From Litorivicinus sp. (GTDB lineage: Bacteria > Pseudomonadota > Gammaproteobacteria > Pseudomonadales > Litorivicinaceae), in NCBI GenBank assembly GCA_009886945.1, contig QXYM01000028.1, forward strand, positions 1 through 58,791: a DNA stretch of 58,791 bases, in the 5' to 3' direction. The notes below the pieces were generated by a model. That model worked only from the letters and a program-made list of their open reading frames with translations, made no database searches and was not told where the DNA came from. Made by a program: the position numbers and the translations under genes. How positions within the stretch are numbered: the stretch's first letter is position 1; each line of letters starts with the position of its first letter. Of the stretch, positions 20,737 through 30,970 are shown one piece after another.

Positions 20737-22080
20737 CTATTGCCCTCCCTGTTGGCATTGAAGCGCATCAACCACACGATTCATGTGTGCTGATCGAGAT
20801 CCTTTAATCAACATGGCATCGGTGCGAGCGACCATCTGTGAGAGGTGAGATACCGTCTCCTCGATCGTCTCGGCATAAAAACTTCCCACCCCAAATCCTT
20901 CAGCAATCGGGGCAGCTGTTCCGGTCGCGACGAGCTGATCAATCCCCTGAGACTTGGCGTAGGCGCCCAGTGCTTTCATTTCTGAAGATGCGGCATCACC
21001 GAGTTCACTCAAGCCACCCATCACCAAGATTCGATGGCCAGACTGATGAGCGAGCCAATCGATCGCTGCTCGGACAGCCTGAGGGCTTGCGTTATAGGTG
21101 TCGTCAACCAGTAAGCAACGCTCTAGTTGAATTGGTGTCATCCGCCCAGGCTCAATCACTGCGGACTCAAGACCACCGCGGATGTCCTCGTCGGTGGCTC
21201 CAGCAGCCAATGCCATAGCCGCCGCTGCGGCTGCGTTTTCCATGAAGTGCTGGCCAAGTGTCGGCAGACGTACAGTCATCGCAAGATCCTGGACGTCGAG
21301 ACGAACGTCCTGTTGCGACATTGGCGTCCAACGGACATCTGCTGTCTGACGACCAAAGGTCATCACATGCCGGTGACCGGCGCGCGCACTCCACTGTTCC
21401 AACGCAGGCTCATCAGCGTTGAGAATGACCGTGCCATCCGGATCGGTGTGATCAATGATTTCTCCCTTACCTTGAATCACTCCAGCGATCGAGCCAAAGC
21501 CCTCGAGATGAGCTGCGCGCGCATTCAACAGAGCCGAAATGTGTGGCTGAGCAATCGACGCCAAGTCCGCAATTTCGCCAACTGCCGATGCGCCGAGTTC
21601 AAATAATGCGAACGGATGATGCGGACGTAGCCTGGCGATGGTTAAAGGAACACCTAAGTGGTTATTCAAATTTCCTTGGGTGACCAGGATCTCGTTGTGA
21701 TTCATCCGTCGCGCCATTGACAGAAGAATCGATGCCAAAAAGCCCCGCGTGCTTGTTTTCCCCTGACTTCCAGTGAGCGCCAGCACAGTACCTGCATAGG
21801 ATGCGCGAATTGAACGAGCCAAAGCGGTCATCGCCACTTGCGTATCACTGACGCAGATCGACGGAAGAACGGAAGTCGGATGTGACACCAGCGCCGCAGA
21901 TGCACCACTTCGAGCCGCATCATCGATAAAGGTGTGACCATCACGTTCTGCGATTAACGCCACGAATAGATCACCGTCTTTCGCTTGACGACTATCAATG
22001 GCGAGTCCTGAGATAAGTGCATCGCCCACGACCTTGGCGTTGAGATCAACGGCCATGTCCGCCAGAGATCTAGGAAGCAT
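20737..22080 (-). CDS. murF: UDP-N-acetylmuramoyl-tripeptide--D-alanyl-D-alanine ligase
   Basis: [51 protein letters not shown]. Confidence 0.95.
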   Translation of the reverse strand: MLPRSLADMAVDLNAKVVGDALISGLAIDSRQAKDGDLFVALIAERDGHTFIDDAARSGASAALVSHPTSVLPSICVSDTQVAMTALARSIRASYAGTVLALTGSQGKTSTRGFLASILLSMARRMNHNEILVTQGNLNNHLGVPLTIARLRPHHPFALFELGASAVGEIADLASIAQPHISALLNARAAHLEGFGSIAGVIQGKGEIIDHTDPDGTVILNADEPALEQWSARAGHRHVMTFGRQTADVRWTPMSQQDVRLDVQDLAMTVRLPTLGQHFMENAAAAAAMALAAGATDEDIRGGLESAVIEPGRMTPIQLERCLLVDDTYNASPQAVRAAIDWLAHQSGHRILVMGGLSELGDAASSEMKALGAYAKSQGIDQLVATGTAAPIAEGFGVGSFYAETIEETVSHLSQMVARTDAMLIKGSRSAHMNRVVDALQCQQGGQ

Positions 22081-23551
22081 GTTGCACCTCCTGATCCATC
22101 AGCCCAAATAATCGTGCGACTTCCACGCGGTCAGAGAACGGCCGTATTGTTTGACCAATGACTTGTGTACTTTCATGCCCTTTGCCCGCAATCAAGATGT
22201 AATCATTTGACGAGGCGTTTTCGACGGCGAATCGAATCGCCATTGAGCGATCGATTTCCTCGCGCATTGGTGGCTTCGTCATGCCTGCGCGAATCTCGTT
22301 GAGAATTGCTTGAGGCGGCTCTGACCGAGGGTTGTCTGAAGTGAGCACAACACAGTCAGAGAGCTCAGAAGCAATGCGACCCATCAATGGGCGCTTTCCT
22401 GTGTCCCGATCGCCACCGCAGCCGAAAACTGACCAAAGCTGACCCTGGCAATGCTTGCGACAAGTGACCAATGCCCGCTCCAGGGCATCTGGTGTGTGCG
22501 CATAATCAACAACCACAGTCGCTGATCCCGGAGATTGAAAACATTCCATGCGTCCCGGTGCCGTCTGAAGGCGAGACATCGCGGACAACACTTGCTCAGC
22601 CTTCTCGGGCTCGATCGCGGTCATTACCGCCACAGCCGCGAGGGCATTCTCAACATTGAAGTCACCGAGCAATGGGAGCTTCAGTTGACGCAACGCACCG
22701 TGAATTGACACATCGATCAATGATCCGTCGCTGGTCGCCTCAACCGCCGTGATACTGAAATCAGCCGAAGATGATGTTCCGTAAGTGACAAGATGTGAGC
22801 TGACTAGTCGTTTCATCAAGCCCTGACAAAACGCATCATCTGCGTTGAGGACCGCCGCTTTAAGATCAAAATCTTCAAACAATCTGGCCTTGGCCTGACC
22901 GTAGGATTCCATGTCCTCGTGATAATCCAGATGATCTCTGGATAGATTGGTCATGACAGCAACATCAAACGGAATTCCATCGACACGATGCTGATCCAAC
23001 GCATGGGACGAGACTTCCATGGCGACTAAGTCGACTTCACGATCCCGTAATTCGGCAAAAATCTTCGCCAAGGTGATCGCGTCTGGCGTGGTGCGATCGG
23101 AATCTACCAACTTATCCGGCCCGATCGAGATGCCAAGCGTCCCAATCCGAGCCGCTTTCAATCCCAATGTGTCAGCCAATTGCGCAATCAGATGAACCGT
23201 TGTGGTTTTGCCATTGGTTCCTGTGACGCCAATCACTCGCATCGCTTGGCATGGATGGCCGTAAAACGCATGCGCCAATGGCCCGATCTGCGCCTGAAGA
23301 CCAGTGACATGTAGCGCAGGCACGTGCCTTGGAACATCTCCACCCCATGCGTCATAAAGGATAGCAGCAGCACCATTGGCAATCGCTTGATCGACAAAGG
23401 TCATGCCATGTGTCTCCGATCCCTGAATCGCGATAAACAATGAGCCTTCGGTGACTTGCCTTGAATCGAGTGTCAGGTCGCGAATATCGACACCCGAGGC
23501 ACGATCAAAATACAATCCGATTTGCGAAAGCAGCTGGTCCAAGCGCATCAA
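22070..23551 (-). CDS. murE: UDP-N-acetylmuramoyl-tripeptide synthetase
   Basis: GVTGTNGKTTTVHLIAQL, EVSSHALDQHRVDGI, LTSDNPRSEPP (DNPR motif of meso-DAP-adding MurE). Confidence 0.96.
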   Translation of the reverse strand: MMRLDQLLSQIGLYFDRASGVDIRDLTLDSRQVTEGSLFIAIQGSETHGMTFVDQAIANGAAAILYDAWGGDVPRHVPALHVTGLQAQIGPLAHAFYGHPCQAMRVIGVTGTNGKTTTVHLIAQLADTLGLKAARIGTLGISIGPDKLVDSDRTTPDAITLAKIFAELRDREVDLVAMEVSSHALDQHRVDGIPFDVAVMTNLSRDHLDYHEDMESYGQAKARLFEDFDLKAAVLNADDAFCQGLMKRLVSSHLVTYGTSSSADFSITAVEATSDGSLIDVSIHGALRQLKLPLLGDFNVENALAAVAVMTAIEPEKAEQVLSAMSRLQTAPGRMECFQSPGSATVVVDYAHTPDALERALVTCRKHCQGQLWSVFGCGGDRDTGKRPLMGRIASELSDCVVLTSDNPRSEPPQAILNEIRAGMTKPPMREEIDRSMAIRFAVENASSNDYILIAGKGHESTQVIGQTIRPFSDRVEVARLFGLMDQEVQHAS

Positions 23552-25242
23552 TTCGCCCTCCCAGCCAGCATCGAACTGTCAATTTTGTCTGGAGGGATGT
23601 CATAGATTCGCATGACATCATCCATGACATCCGCAAATACTGGTGCCGCAACCTGCCCACCGTAATATTGTTGTGAACGCGGATCGTCCACCGAAATCGC
23701 CATGACAAACCGCGGATTCGCCATCGGAGCAAGGCCCACAAAACTGGATATATACTGCCGACTGGCATAAGACCCGTCTGCGTATTTCATCGTGGTCCCG
23801 GTTTTACCGCCCACGTGATACATCGGAATTTGCGCACGACGCGCAGTGCCACCCTCTTCCGTCACCGCTTGCAACATCGGCAATACCTGACGAACCGTGT
23901 TTTCAGAGAAAATCTGGACTGGCTTCGGCGTCACACCCTCGGCGAGTAAGGTCAGTGGCTGTAACACGCCCTGATTTGCAAACACGCTATATGCTTGAGC
24001 TAATTGAATGGTCGTAATGTTGAGGTTATAGCCATACGACAGTGCAGCCCGATCAAGATCCCGCCAGGTGGCATAGCTTGGCAAAAAGCCCTCTTCTTCG
24101 CCCGGGAATCCGGTGGCTGTCGGCTGACCAAGACCCAAAAGAGCCAACCGATCACGAAGCGCAGACGGCTCCATCATCATCGCAATTTTCGTGGTGCCCA
24201 CATTCGATGACTTTGCGATCACTGTAGAGACATCAATTTCCCCATAGTTACTGACATCGCTAATCACATGCCCCTGAACTCGCATCCGACCGGGCGAGGT
24301 CTCGATCAGGGTATTCGGCTCAACCAATCCGAGATCAATCGCTGTGGCGATGGTGAACGGCTTGATGGGTGACCCCGGTTCCATCAAGTCGGTGACTGGG
24401 CGATTCCGCACACGTTCAGGGGTCCGAGAAGACATGTCATTGGGATTAAATGCCGGCTGCGCTGCAAGCGCCAAGACCTCACCTGTCCACGCATCGACTA
24501 AGACCGCGCTACCACCAGCGGCTCGAGCTCGAGCCACTGCTTCTTTCAGCGCGCGATAGGTCAGATATTGCAGTCTTAAATCAATCGATAAGCGAAGGTC
24601 CCGACCTTGCTGCACTTCTTGGCCAGCACTGACATATCGAACCACATTGGCTCGACGATTTCGCAAGACGTGACGCAATCCATCTTGGCCCGACAACCAA
24701 TCATCATAGGATAGTTCAAGGCCTTCTTGGCCTGCGTCTTCAATGTTGGTGAACCCGACTAAGTGAGCGGCAACTTCTCCAGCTGGATAAAACCGCCGAA
24801 ATTGCCGAACAACTTCCACGCCTTGCAAATTTAACGCTTCGATTTGATTAGCACGCTCAGGGGTCACATAGCGCGACAGGTACAGAAACGGTGACGGACT
24901 GCGCGCGACTCGGTCTCTCAATTTATCAGCATTTGAATCCATCAGTGGCGCGAGCTTTTCCGGCCAAGATGAATCAGATAGCTTTTTTGGACGCACAGCA
25001 ATTGCTGCCACGGGTGTCGAAATCGCCAAGGGTTGCGCAAAACGATCGGTAATCATACCGCGGTAAGCAGGAATTTTTTGATAGCGAATCGTGATCTCAT
25101 CGCCAATATCTTTCAGATGCTGCGTCTCGAAGACATGTAGCCACACCAAGCGACCGCAGACCGTGATCACTAGCATTCCTAGGACTGATCCGACGAACCA
25201 AAGCCTCCAGCGGCTTGATGCCTGACGTTTCTGCGCGCTCAT
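23548..25242 (-). CDS. ftsI: Peptidoglycan D,D-transpeptidase FtsI (PBP3)
   Basis: MEPGSPIKPFTIA (SxxK), SSN (KSSNVGTTKIAM), KTGT (VGGKTGTTMK). Confidence 0.96.
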   Translation of the reverse strand: MSAQKRQASSRWRLWFVGSVLGMLVITVCGRLVWLHVFETQHLKDIGDEITIRYQKIPAYRGMITDRFAQPLAISTPVAAIAVRPKKLSDSSWPEKLAPLMDSNADKLRDRVARSPSPFLYLSRYVTPERANQIEALNLQGVEVVRQFRRFYPAGEVAAHLVGFTNIEDAGQEGLELSYDDWLSGQDGLRHVLRNRRANVVRYVSAGQEVQQGRDLRLSIDLRLQYLTYRALKEAVARARAAGGSAVLVDAWTGEVLALAAQPAFNPNDMSSRTPERVRNRPVTDLMEPGSPIKPFTIATAIDLGLVEPNTLIETSPGRMRVQGHVISDVSNYGEIDVSTVIAKSSNVGTTKIAMMMEPSALRDRLALLGLGQPTATGFPGEEEGFLPSYATWRDLDRAALSYGYNLNITTIQLAQAYSVFANQGVLQPLTLLAEGVTPKPVQIFSENTVRQVLPMLQAVTEEGGTARRAQIPMYHVGGKTGTTMKYADGSYASRQYISSFVGLAPMANPRFVMAISVDDPRSQQYYGGQVAAPVFADVMDDVMRIYDIPPDKIDSSMLAGRAN

Positions 25243-25529
25243 TGCGGCCGCTCCAGAAGCATGACGTCATCCATCGGAGGTGCACTCAACGACAGACTCG
25301 ACCGCGCCATGGCGTCAATCCGCATATCAGCAGACACTGCACCGCGCTCGAGCATCAACCGACCCCATTCAATCGTCAACCGATCGCGTTCAGCGCGCAG
25401 ATCTTGGAGTGCTGAATACAGCTGTCGTGTCTGGTACGCAGTTTCAATCACAGTGATTGACGTGACTAAAATTCCGCCAGCGAGAAGAATCGAGAGCCAC
25501 AGATCAGATCGATGAAACCACTGCATCAA
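25239..25529 (-). CDS. ftsL: Cell division protein FtsL
   Basis: Short bitopic protein with coiled-coil (TRQLYSALQDLRAERDRLTIEWGRLMLERG); between rsmH and ftsI. Confidence 0.9.
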   Translation of the reverse strand: MMQWFHRSDLWLSILLAGGILVTSITVIETAYQTRQLYSALQDLRAERDRLTIEWGRLMLERGAVSADMRIDAMARSSLSLSAPPMDDVMLLERPQ

Positions 25530-26452
25530 GCTGCCTCCGTTCGCTCAGCAATCCGAAGCACGGCGCTTCGCGCTCTTGGATTTTTCGACAGCTCATCCGA
25601 GCCTGCCTTGATGGCTTTACCGATCAGCTTTAATTTTGGTCGAGCAACGGTCTCAGGCAATGGCATCCTCGGATCACCCTGAGGTGGTCGAGATGCATCA
25701 CGTAACGCCCGTTTCACTAATCGATCTTCCAGTGAATGGAAGGAGATCACCGCCAAACGACCGCCGACTTCCAAACGATTGATCGCGGCGCTCAGACCCT
25801 GCTCAACCTCAGACAATTCACCATTGATAAATAAACGAATCGCCTGAAATGCCCGAGTGGCAGGATGCTTATTTGGATCTCTTTTCGGCTGTGCATTCGC
25901 AATGATGCGACTCAGTTGAGAGGTGGTCACAATCGGTTCCAAAAGGCGCGCGTCGACGATGGCTCGCGCAATCCGCCGAGAAAACCGCTCTTCTCCAAAA
26001 ACCCATAACACGTTAGCAATCTCTTCAGCTTCTGCACGTGCGATCCAAGCGGCCGCAGATTCACCATGCGTCGGATCCATCCGCATATCCAACGGGCCGT
26101 CAGCCTGAAAACTAAAGCCACGCTCAGCGTCATCCAACTGCGGAGAAGACACACCCAAATCCATCAAAATCCCATGAACCTGCCCGATGCCTAATTGATC
26201 CAACGCAGATTCGAGCGCGGAGAAAGCGGTGTGCACGATTTGGAAGCGAGGATCAGCAGCACCCAACTCCTCACCAACAACGACTGCCGAGGGGTCACGG
26301 TCCAGCCCAATCACGCGACCAGACTGACCAAGTTCTGCCAACATCGCTTTGGAGTGACCGCCACGACCAAAAGTACAATCCAAATAGATCCCATCGCCCT
26401 GGATACAGAGGGCTGTCAGCGCTTCAGGAAGTAGCACTGGTATGTGACTCAT
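25526..26452 (-). CDS. rsmH: 16S rRNA m4C1402 methyltransferase RsmH
   Basis: HIPVLLPEALTAL, YLDCTFGRGGHSKAML, DLGVSSPQLDDAERGFSFQADGPLDMRMD. Confidence 0.97.
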   Translation of the reverse strand: MSHIPVLLPEALTALCIQGDGIYLDCTFGRGGHSKAMLAELGQSGRVIGLDRDPSAVVVGEELGAADPRFQIVHTAFSALESALDQLGIGQVHGILMDLGVSSPQLDDAERGFSFQADGPLDMRMDPTHGESAAAWIARAEAEEIANVLWVFGEERFSRRIARAIVDARLLEPIVTTSQLSRIIANAQPKRDPNKHPATRAFQAIRLFINGELSEVEQGLSAAINRLEVGGRLAVISFHSLEDRLVKRALRDASRPPQGDPRMPLPETVARPKLKLIGKAIKAGSDELSKNPRARSAVLRIAERTEAA

Positions 26453-26464
26453 CGTACCCTCCCT

Positions 26465-26926
26465 CTACAGTGACAAATTGGTCAATTCAACAGAGGCATC
26501 TGCGTCAACCGGCTCGTTGAGATAGGCCTCGGTCATCGATGTCCAGCGCGCCTCATTCCAGACCTCAAACTTTTGCCCCTGACCCACAAGAATCAAACGC
26601 TTATCCAGTTCTGCATGATCGCGATGCATCGCAGGGAGGAGGAGACGATTTGCTGCATCAAGATCAAGCTCAGTGGCATAACCCACCATGAGGTGCTGAA
26701 GGCGACGAGCCTGGCGACTCGTTGAGTTAGGGAGCGCATTGACCTGGGCTTCGATGACTTCCCAGTCAGTCAACGGATAGAGAAGCAAACAGCGGTCGAA
26801 CGGATGCACCGTGAGGACCATATGGCCATCACAACGGTCGGTCACGCGATCCCGGTATTTCGCCGGTAATGCGACACGCCCTTTGGCATCTAAGTTGATC
26901 GGGTTAATCCCGCGAAACACTGTCAT
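26465..26926 (-). CDS. mraZ: Transcriptional regulator MraZ
   Basis: FRGINPINLDAKGRVALPAKYRDRV; LDAANRLLLPAMHRDHA; first gene of the dcw cluster. Confidence 0.96.
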   Translation of the reverse strand: MTVFRGINPINLDAKGRVALPAKYRDRVTDRCDGHMVLTVHPFDRCLLLYPLTDWEVIEAQVNALPNSTSRQARRLQHLMVGYATELDLDAANRLLLPAMHRDHAELDKRLILVGQGQKFEVWNEARWTSMTEAYLNEPVDADASVELTNLSL

Positions 26927-26961
26927 CTCCTCGGTTGAGCCTGGAGAAAAACGACCGTTTC

Positions 26962-27022
26962 ACCCACAACTCACCACTTTCTCCCACACGGGAACTCTAT
27001 TTACCCACCGAGAGACAGTCAA
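26962..27022 (-). promoter_or_regulatory. Putative mraZ/dcw promoter with MraZ-box repeats
   Basis: Minus strand: -35 TTGACT (27017-27022), 17-nt spacer, -10 TAGAGT (26994-26999). TGGGA/TGGTG/TGGGT repeats start exactly every 10 nt (26982-26986, 26972-26976, 26962-26966); a further TGGGT (27003-27007) lies in the promoter spacer. Confidence 0.7.
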
Positions 27023-27182
27023 ATGACAATCTAGCCAGATCCCTTCGACTCTGAAATCGATTCTTCAAACTAACGACTAACTGATTGAAATAATGAATAA
27101 AACTAATTTGATCAACGCCTGAAAAAGCCACCAGGGTGTCAAGAAAAAGTGGTGTGGGCGAAAGTGGGGAAAAATCGAAAAA

Positions 27183-27519
<337 letters not shown>

Positions 27520-27525
27520 GCGCGC

Positions 27526-27554
27526 AGTGTCTACGCTTCGGGGTCATTCGTCAA
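27526..27554 (-). promoter_or_regulatory. Putative rnpB promoter overlapping the rsmI 3' end
   Basis: Minus strand TTGACG (27549-27554), 17-nt spacer, GACACT (27526-27531), then a GC-rich discriminator GCGCGC directly before the rnpB 5' end. Confidence 0.5.
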
Positions 27555-28403
27555 TTGACGATACAGCTCTCGCTTCGGAACCCCTGTGAGTTCTGCGGTT
27601 AATGCTGCTGCTTTTGACGGCGGTAACTCACGCGCGAGGACGCGAAGGATGTGGTCTGCATCCACGCTCGACGTCGCACGTTCAGTGCTCACACCTCCCA
27701 CCAAGACGACAAATTCACCGCGAATTCGATCCGGGTTCGCCTCAAACCAAGCCTCACACTCCCCCGCCACGACACGAATCAATTGTTCATGGGTTTTTGT
27801 CAGCTCGCGCGCAAACACAACCTGTCGACCGTTCGCTTGCTGATCGAGTCGCCTTGCTAAGTCAACGATGCGGTGCGGAGCTTCATAAAAGATCAAGGTG
27901 CCAGCGTGACCGAGTGCTTGCTCCAACTCTTTGTCTCGCGCACTGGACTTGGTGGAGAGGAATCCAAAAAAATGCGATGGCGCAGCCGAGAACCCACTGA
28001 CAGACAACGCGGCAATCAACGCAGAGGCACCCGGCACAGGGATCACTCGATATCCCTCGCTCGCCACACGCTCAATCAACAAACGACCTGGATCGCTGAT
28101 TCCAGGGGTTCCAGCATCAGAAATCAGCGCCAGCGACTGCCCAGCCTCTAACGACTCAAGCACTTTCCCCGACTTTCCCACTTCCGAGTGCGCATTAAAT
28201 GAAACCATTCGAGTCGAGACGCCAACAGCTTTCAGAATCTGACCGCTGACCCGAGTATCTTCCGCTAAGATCACGTCAACACGCCCCAAGACATCAATTG
28301 CGCGCGTTGAAAGATCTGTCCACTGACCAATCGGCATTGCGACAACGTAAAGCGCAGATGGTAGAGTGTTGGATGATTGATCTTGTGACACTGTGAGCAC
28401 CAA
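27531..28403 (-). CDS. rsmI: 16S rRNA 2'-O-ribose C1402 methyltransferase RsmI (start uncertain)
   Basis: LYVVAMPIGQWTDLSTRAIDVL, ILAEDTRVSGQ, ISDAGTPGISDPG, VPGASALIAALSVSG. Confidence 0.95.
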   Translation of the reverse strand: MVLTVSQDQSSNTLPSALYVVAMPIGQWTDLSTRAIDVLGRVDVILAEDTRVSGQILKAVGVSTRMVSFNAHSEVGKSGKVLESLEAGQSLALISDAGTPGISDPGRLLIERVASEGYRVIPVPGASALIAALSVSGFSAAPSHFFGFLSTKSSARDKELEQALGHAGTLIFYEAPHRIVDLARRLDQQANGRQVVFARELTKTHEQLIRVVAGECEAWFEANPDRIRGEFVVLVGGVSTERATSSVDADHILRVLARELPPSKAAALTAELTGVPKRELYRQLTNDPEA

Positions 28404-30375
28404 TTTGTTGTTACGCGCAAAGCCTGCACGAAAAACGATGATGAGAACAAGCGCTTTAATGAGCCTGGTGTTAATTGTCGGCTGTCAGCAGCAAATCAAG
28501 CCACCTGTGACCGAAATTCCTCGGGCAGAAACGATGCCCCAGGCTGCTGAAACTGTGGTTGAGGCCCCAACGGAGACTCCGACCAGTGCAATCAATACCG
28601 ACCCGGAGTTGCCTGAGCAAATCGACTGGAACCGTCGCTCTCGAGAAATCGCTCGGACTGAGTTGTCGCCCATTCTTCGCGAACTGCCGCCAACCTCTTC
28701 AGAGAGCGGGCGGTCGACCGAACTCGATCCGGCCGCACCATTTGTGTCAGGGTCAGAACCAACTGAAGGCATCGCCTTACAAACGCCGATGATTGTCCGG
28801 CCGATTGATGAAACACCGGAAATGGCAACGGTGCCGGTGATCCCTGAAAATCCCATTGAATCTGCAGCGATTCAGTTATCACAAAATCTTCCTGAGTCAG
28901 CCATCATCACGCTGAATGCCATCGATCCGAGATCACTGTCTGAAACCCAGCGAGCTGACGTCTTGCGTATCAAAGCGTCTGCCTACCGCCAGCTCGGGAT
29001 GACCATCGCTGCTTTGCGCTTTGATGCAGAACGATTGAGATATCTGGAAGCCGACCAGTTAAATGCAGAAACTCGACGCATTCTAGGTGAACTAGAACAA
29101 TTGCCCGACCGGATTCTTCTTGATCTTAGTATTGGAACCGATCTTTTGGCGGGCCTCGCTCACGCGCTACAACTCAAAACAACGTCGACCACCGATGAGG
29201 ACGCAATTTCCCAGTGGTTACGCAAATACCGAGCGCACCCTCTGTTAAAGGCTCGCTTGACAGATTATGAATTTTTGACCGAAGCGGCTCTGCCTGATGA
29301 TTTTAAGGTGACAGTGTTGCTTCCACTATCAGGTGACTGGGCCAATGCCGGGCGAGCGATTCGTGACGGTATTTTGTTCGAATATCAACAGCGACAAACC
29401 ACTGTTGGGGTGGCTCTGACGGTCATCGATTCGGAATCTTTAACGCCTGAGCAATTGATTGCGACGGGACAGTCGACCGATACGGAATTCGTGATTGGAC
29501 CCTTACAAAAAGATAAGATCGCCATCTTGCTTGAGTCCCAACCGCGCATGCCGGTGTTACTGTTAAATCGCATCCAAACCAACGCCTTACCCCTGAAGTC
29601 CCCGACATACAGCCTGAGTCTGGCGGTTGAAGATGATGCCGAATCGACCATCAACCAAATTGCTCGGGAGGTGGATCAGGCCCGAGTGGTGGTTTTTCAT
29701 TCCGACTCCCCACTAGGAGTTCGGTCCGCTGAAGCCATTCGACAACAATTGACAGTTGTCGGTGGATCTCATGCTGGCCAATTTATCCTTGATGATAAAA
29801 AGCCCGAAACAGCCATCACTCAAGCCTTTGGTGTGACAGATAGTGAAAATCGTCGGCGAGAGTTATCAAAAACGCTCGGGCTACGACTGGAGCATACACC
29901 ACGGATCCGGCAGGACATGTCTGCGGTTGTGGTGCATACCGACCCGAAAAAAGCGCAACGTATTCGGCCACTGTTGGATTTCTATTATCTGGACCAGACA
30001 CCCGTCTATCTCATCGGCGCCTACCGAGATGACTTGCCCGACATCGTTGAAGATCTAAAAAATACACGCGTGATGGTGACTCCCTGGGATTTAGGCACAC
30101 CAGCAAAGCAAGCCCTGACATCCAGGCCACTCGCACAAGGCGTGTTCGGATCTCTCGTTGGCGTCGGTATTGATGCAATGAATATGGCGGTACAACTTGG
30201 CTTTGGTGGATCGACCTCAATTCAAGGTGAAACGGGCTTTCTCACATTAGGTGCTGATTCGATGATTCACCGTCAACTGTCCACCATCCATATTTCAAGC
30301 ACCGAGGACATCACTCGCCATCTTTGGGAGCCGCTACCCTCGCTGCTGCAATCGGATCTTTTCTATGCCGACTAA
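28393..30375 (+). CDS. lpoA: LpoA-like outer-membrane lipoprotein activator of PBP1a (start may be 28438 or 28441)
   Basis: Lipobox LVLIVGC; periplasmic-binding-like C-terminal half (FKVTVLLPLSGDWANAGRAIRDGILFEY); synteny rsmI-lpoA-diaA-dolP. Confidence 0.87.
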   Translation: MSTNLLLRAKPARKTMMRTSALMSLVLIVGCQQQIKPPVTEIPRAETMPQAAETVVEAPTETPTSAINTDPELPEQIDWNRRSREIARTELSPILRELPPTSSESGRSTELDPAAPFVSGSEPTEGIALQTPMIVRPIDETPEMATVPVIPENPIESAAIQLSQNLPESAIITLNAIDPRSLSETQRADVLRIKASAYRQLGMTIAALRFDAERLRYLEADQLNAETRRILGELEQLPDRILLDLSIGTDLLAGLAHALQLKTTSTTDEDAISQWLRKYRAHPLLKARLTDYEFLTEAALPDDFKVTVLLPLSGDWANAGRAIRDGILFEYQQRQTTVGVALTVIDSESLTPEQLIATGQSTDTEFVIGPLQKDKIAILLESQPRMPVLLLNRIQTNALPLKSPTYSLSLAVEDDAESTINQIAREVDQARVVVFHSDSPLGVRSAEAIRQQLTVVGGSHAGQFILDDKKPETAITQAFGVTDSENRRRELSKTLGLRLEHTPRIRQDMSAVVVHTDPKKAQRIRPLLDFYYLDQTPVYLIGAYRDDLPDIVEDLKNTRVMVTPWDLGTPAKQALTSRPLAQGVFGSLVGVGIDAMNMAVQLGFGGSTSIQGETGFLTLGADSMIHRQLSTIHISSTEDITRHLWEPLPSLLQSDLFYAD

Positions 30376-30955
30376 TGAGTTTCTTGAAGAACGCATTGCC
30401 ATGCGAATCGCCAAGGCGACCGATGCGCTACAAAAAAGTTTTGAGCTAGCGCCACGCTTGGTCAGTGCTGCGGAGCAATTGTCCAATTGCATTCTGAACG
30501 ACGGGAAAATCCTGGTGATTGGGACCGGTTCGTCTGCTGCGATCGGACAAATTTTTGCGGCTCATCTCATGCATCGTTTCGAACGTGACCGCCCCGGACT
30601 TCCAGCCATCGCTTTGAACGCCGATGCCATTACCATCAGCTCTTTGAGTGACGAGTCCCGTTCTGAGAAATACTCTCGGCAGGTGAAGGCACTCGGAAAA
30701 TCTGGTGATAGTTTGCTGGTCGTCTCGGCGACAGGGACGCGATCGAGTCTTGTGCAGGCTGTTGTCGCCGCGCACGAGCTGGAATTACCCGTTGTTGCGC
30801 TCACAGGCAGCGATGGTGGAGAAATTTCCCCATTACTGAATTACGGAGATACCGAGATTCGGGTAGACTCTGATCACCCCACAACAGTCCGAGAGCAGCA
30901 TTTGATGTTAATCCACTGTCTCAGTGAGCTCATTGATGTTCAGATTTTCGGCTAA
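30365..30955 (+). CDS. diaA: SIS-domain protein, DiaA/GmhA-like
   Basis: NDGKILVIGTGSSAAIGQIFAAHLMHRFERDRPGLPAIALNAD; SATGTRSSLVQAV; after lpoA and before dolP. Confidence 0.85.
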   Translation: MPTNEFLEERIAMRIAKATDALQKSFELAPRLVSAAEQLSNCILNDGKILVIGTGSSAAIGQIFAAHLMHRFERDRPGLPAIALNADAITISSLSDESRSEKYSRQVKALGKSGDSLLVVSATGTRSSLVQAVVAAHELELPVVALTGSDGGEISPLLNYGDTEIRVDSDHPTTVREQHLMLIHCLSELIDVQIFG

Positions 30956-30970
30956 CCAGAGGAGTTCGTC

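Noticed and set aside
27087-27115. Additional promoter-like TTGATC-N17-TATTTC between rnpB and mraZ (minus strand)
   Set aside because: Poor hexamers in AT-rich sequence; the TTGACT-N17-TAGAGT promoter nearer mraZ is better and coincides with MraZ boxes.
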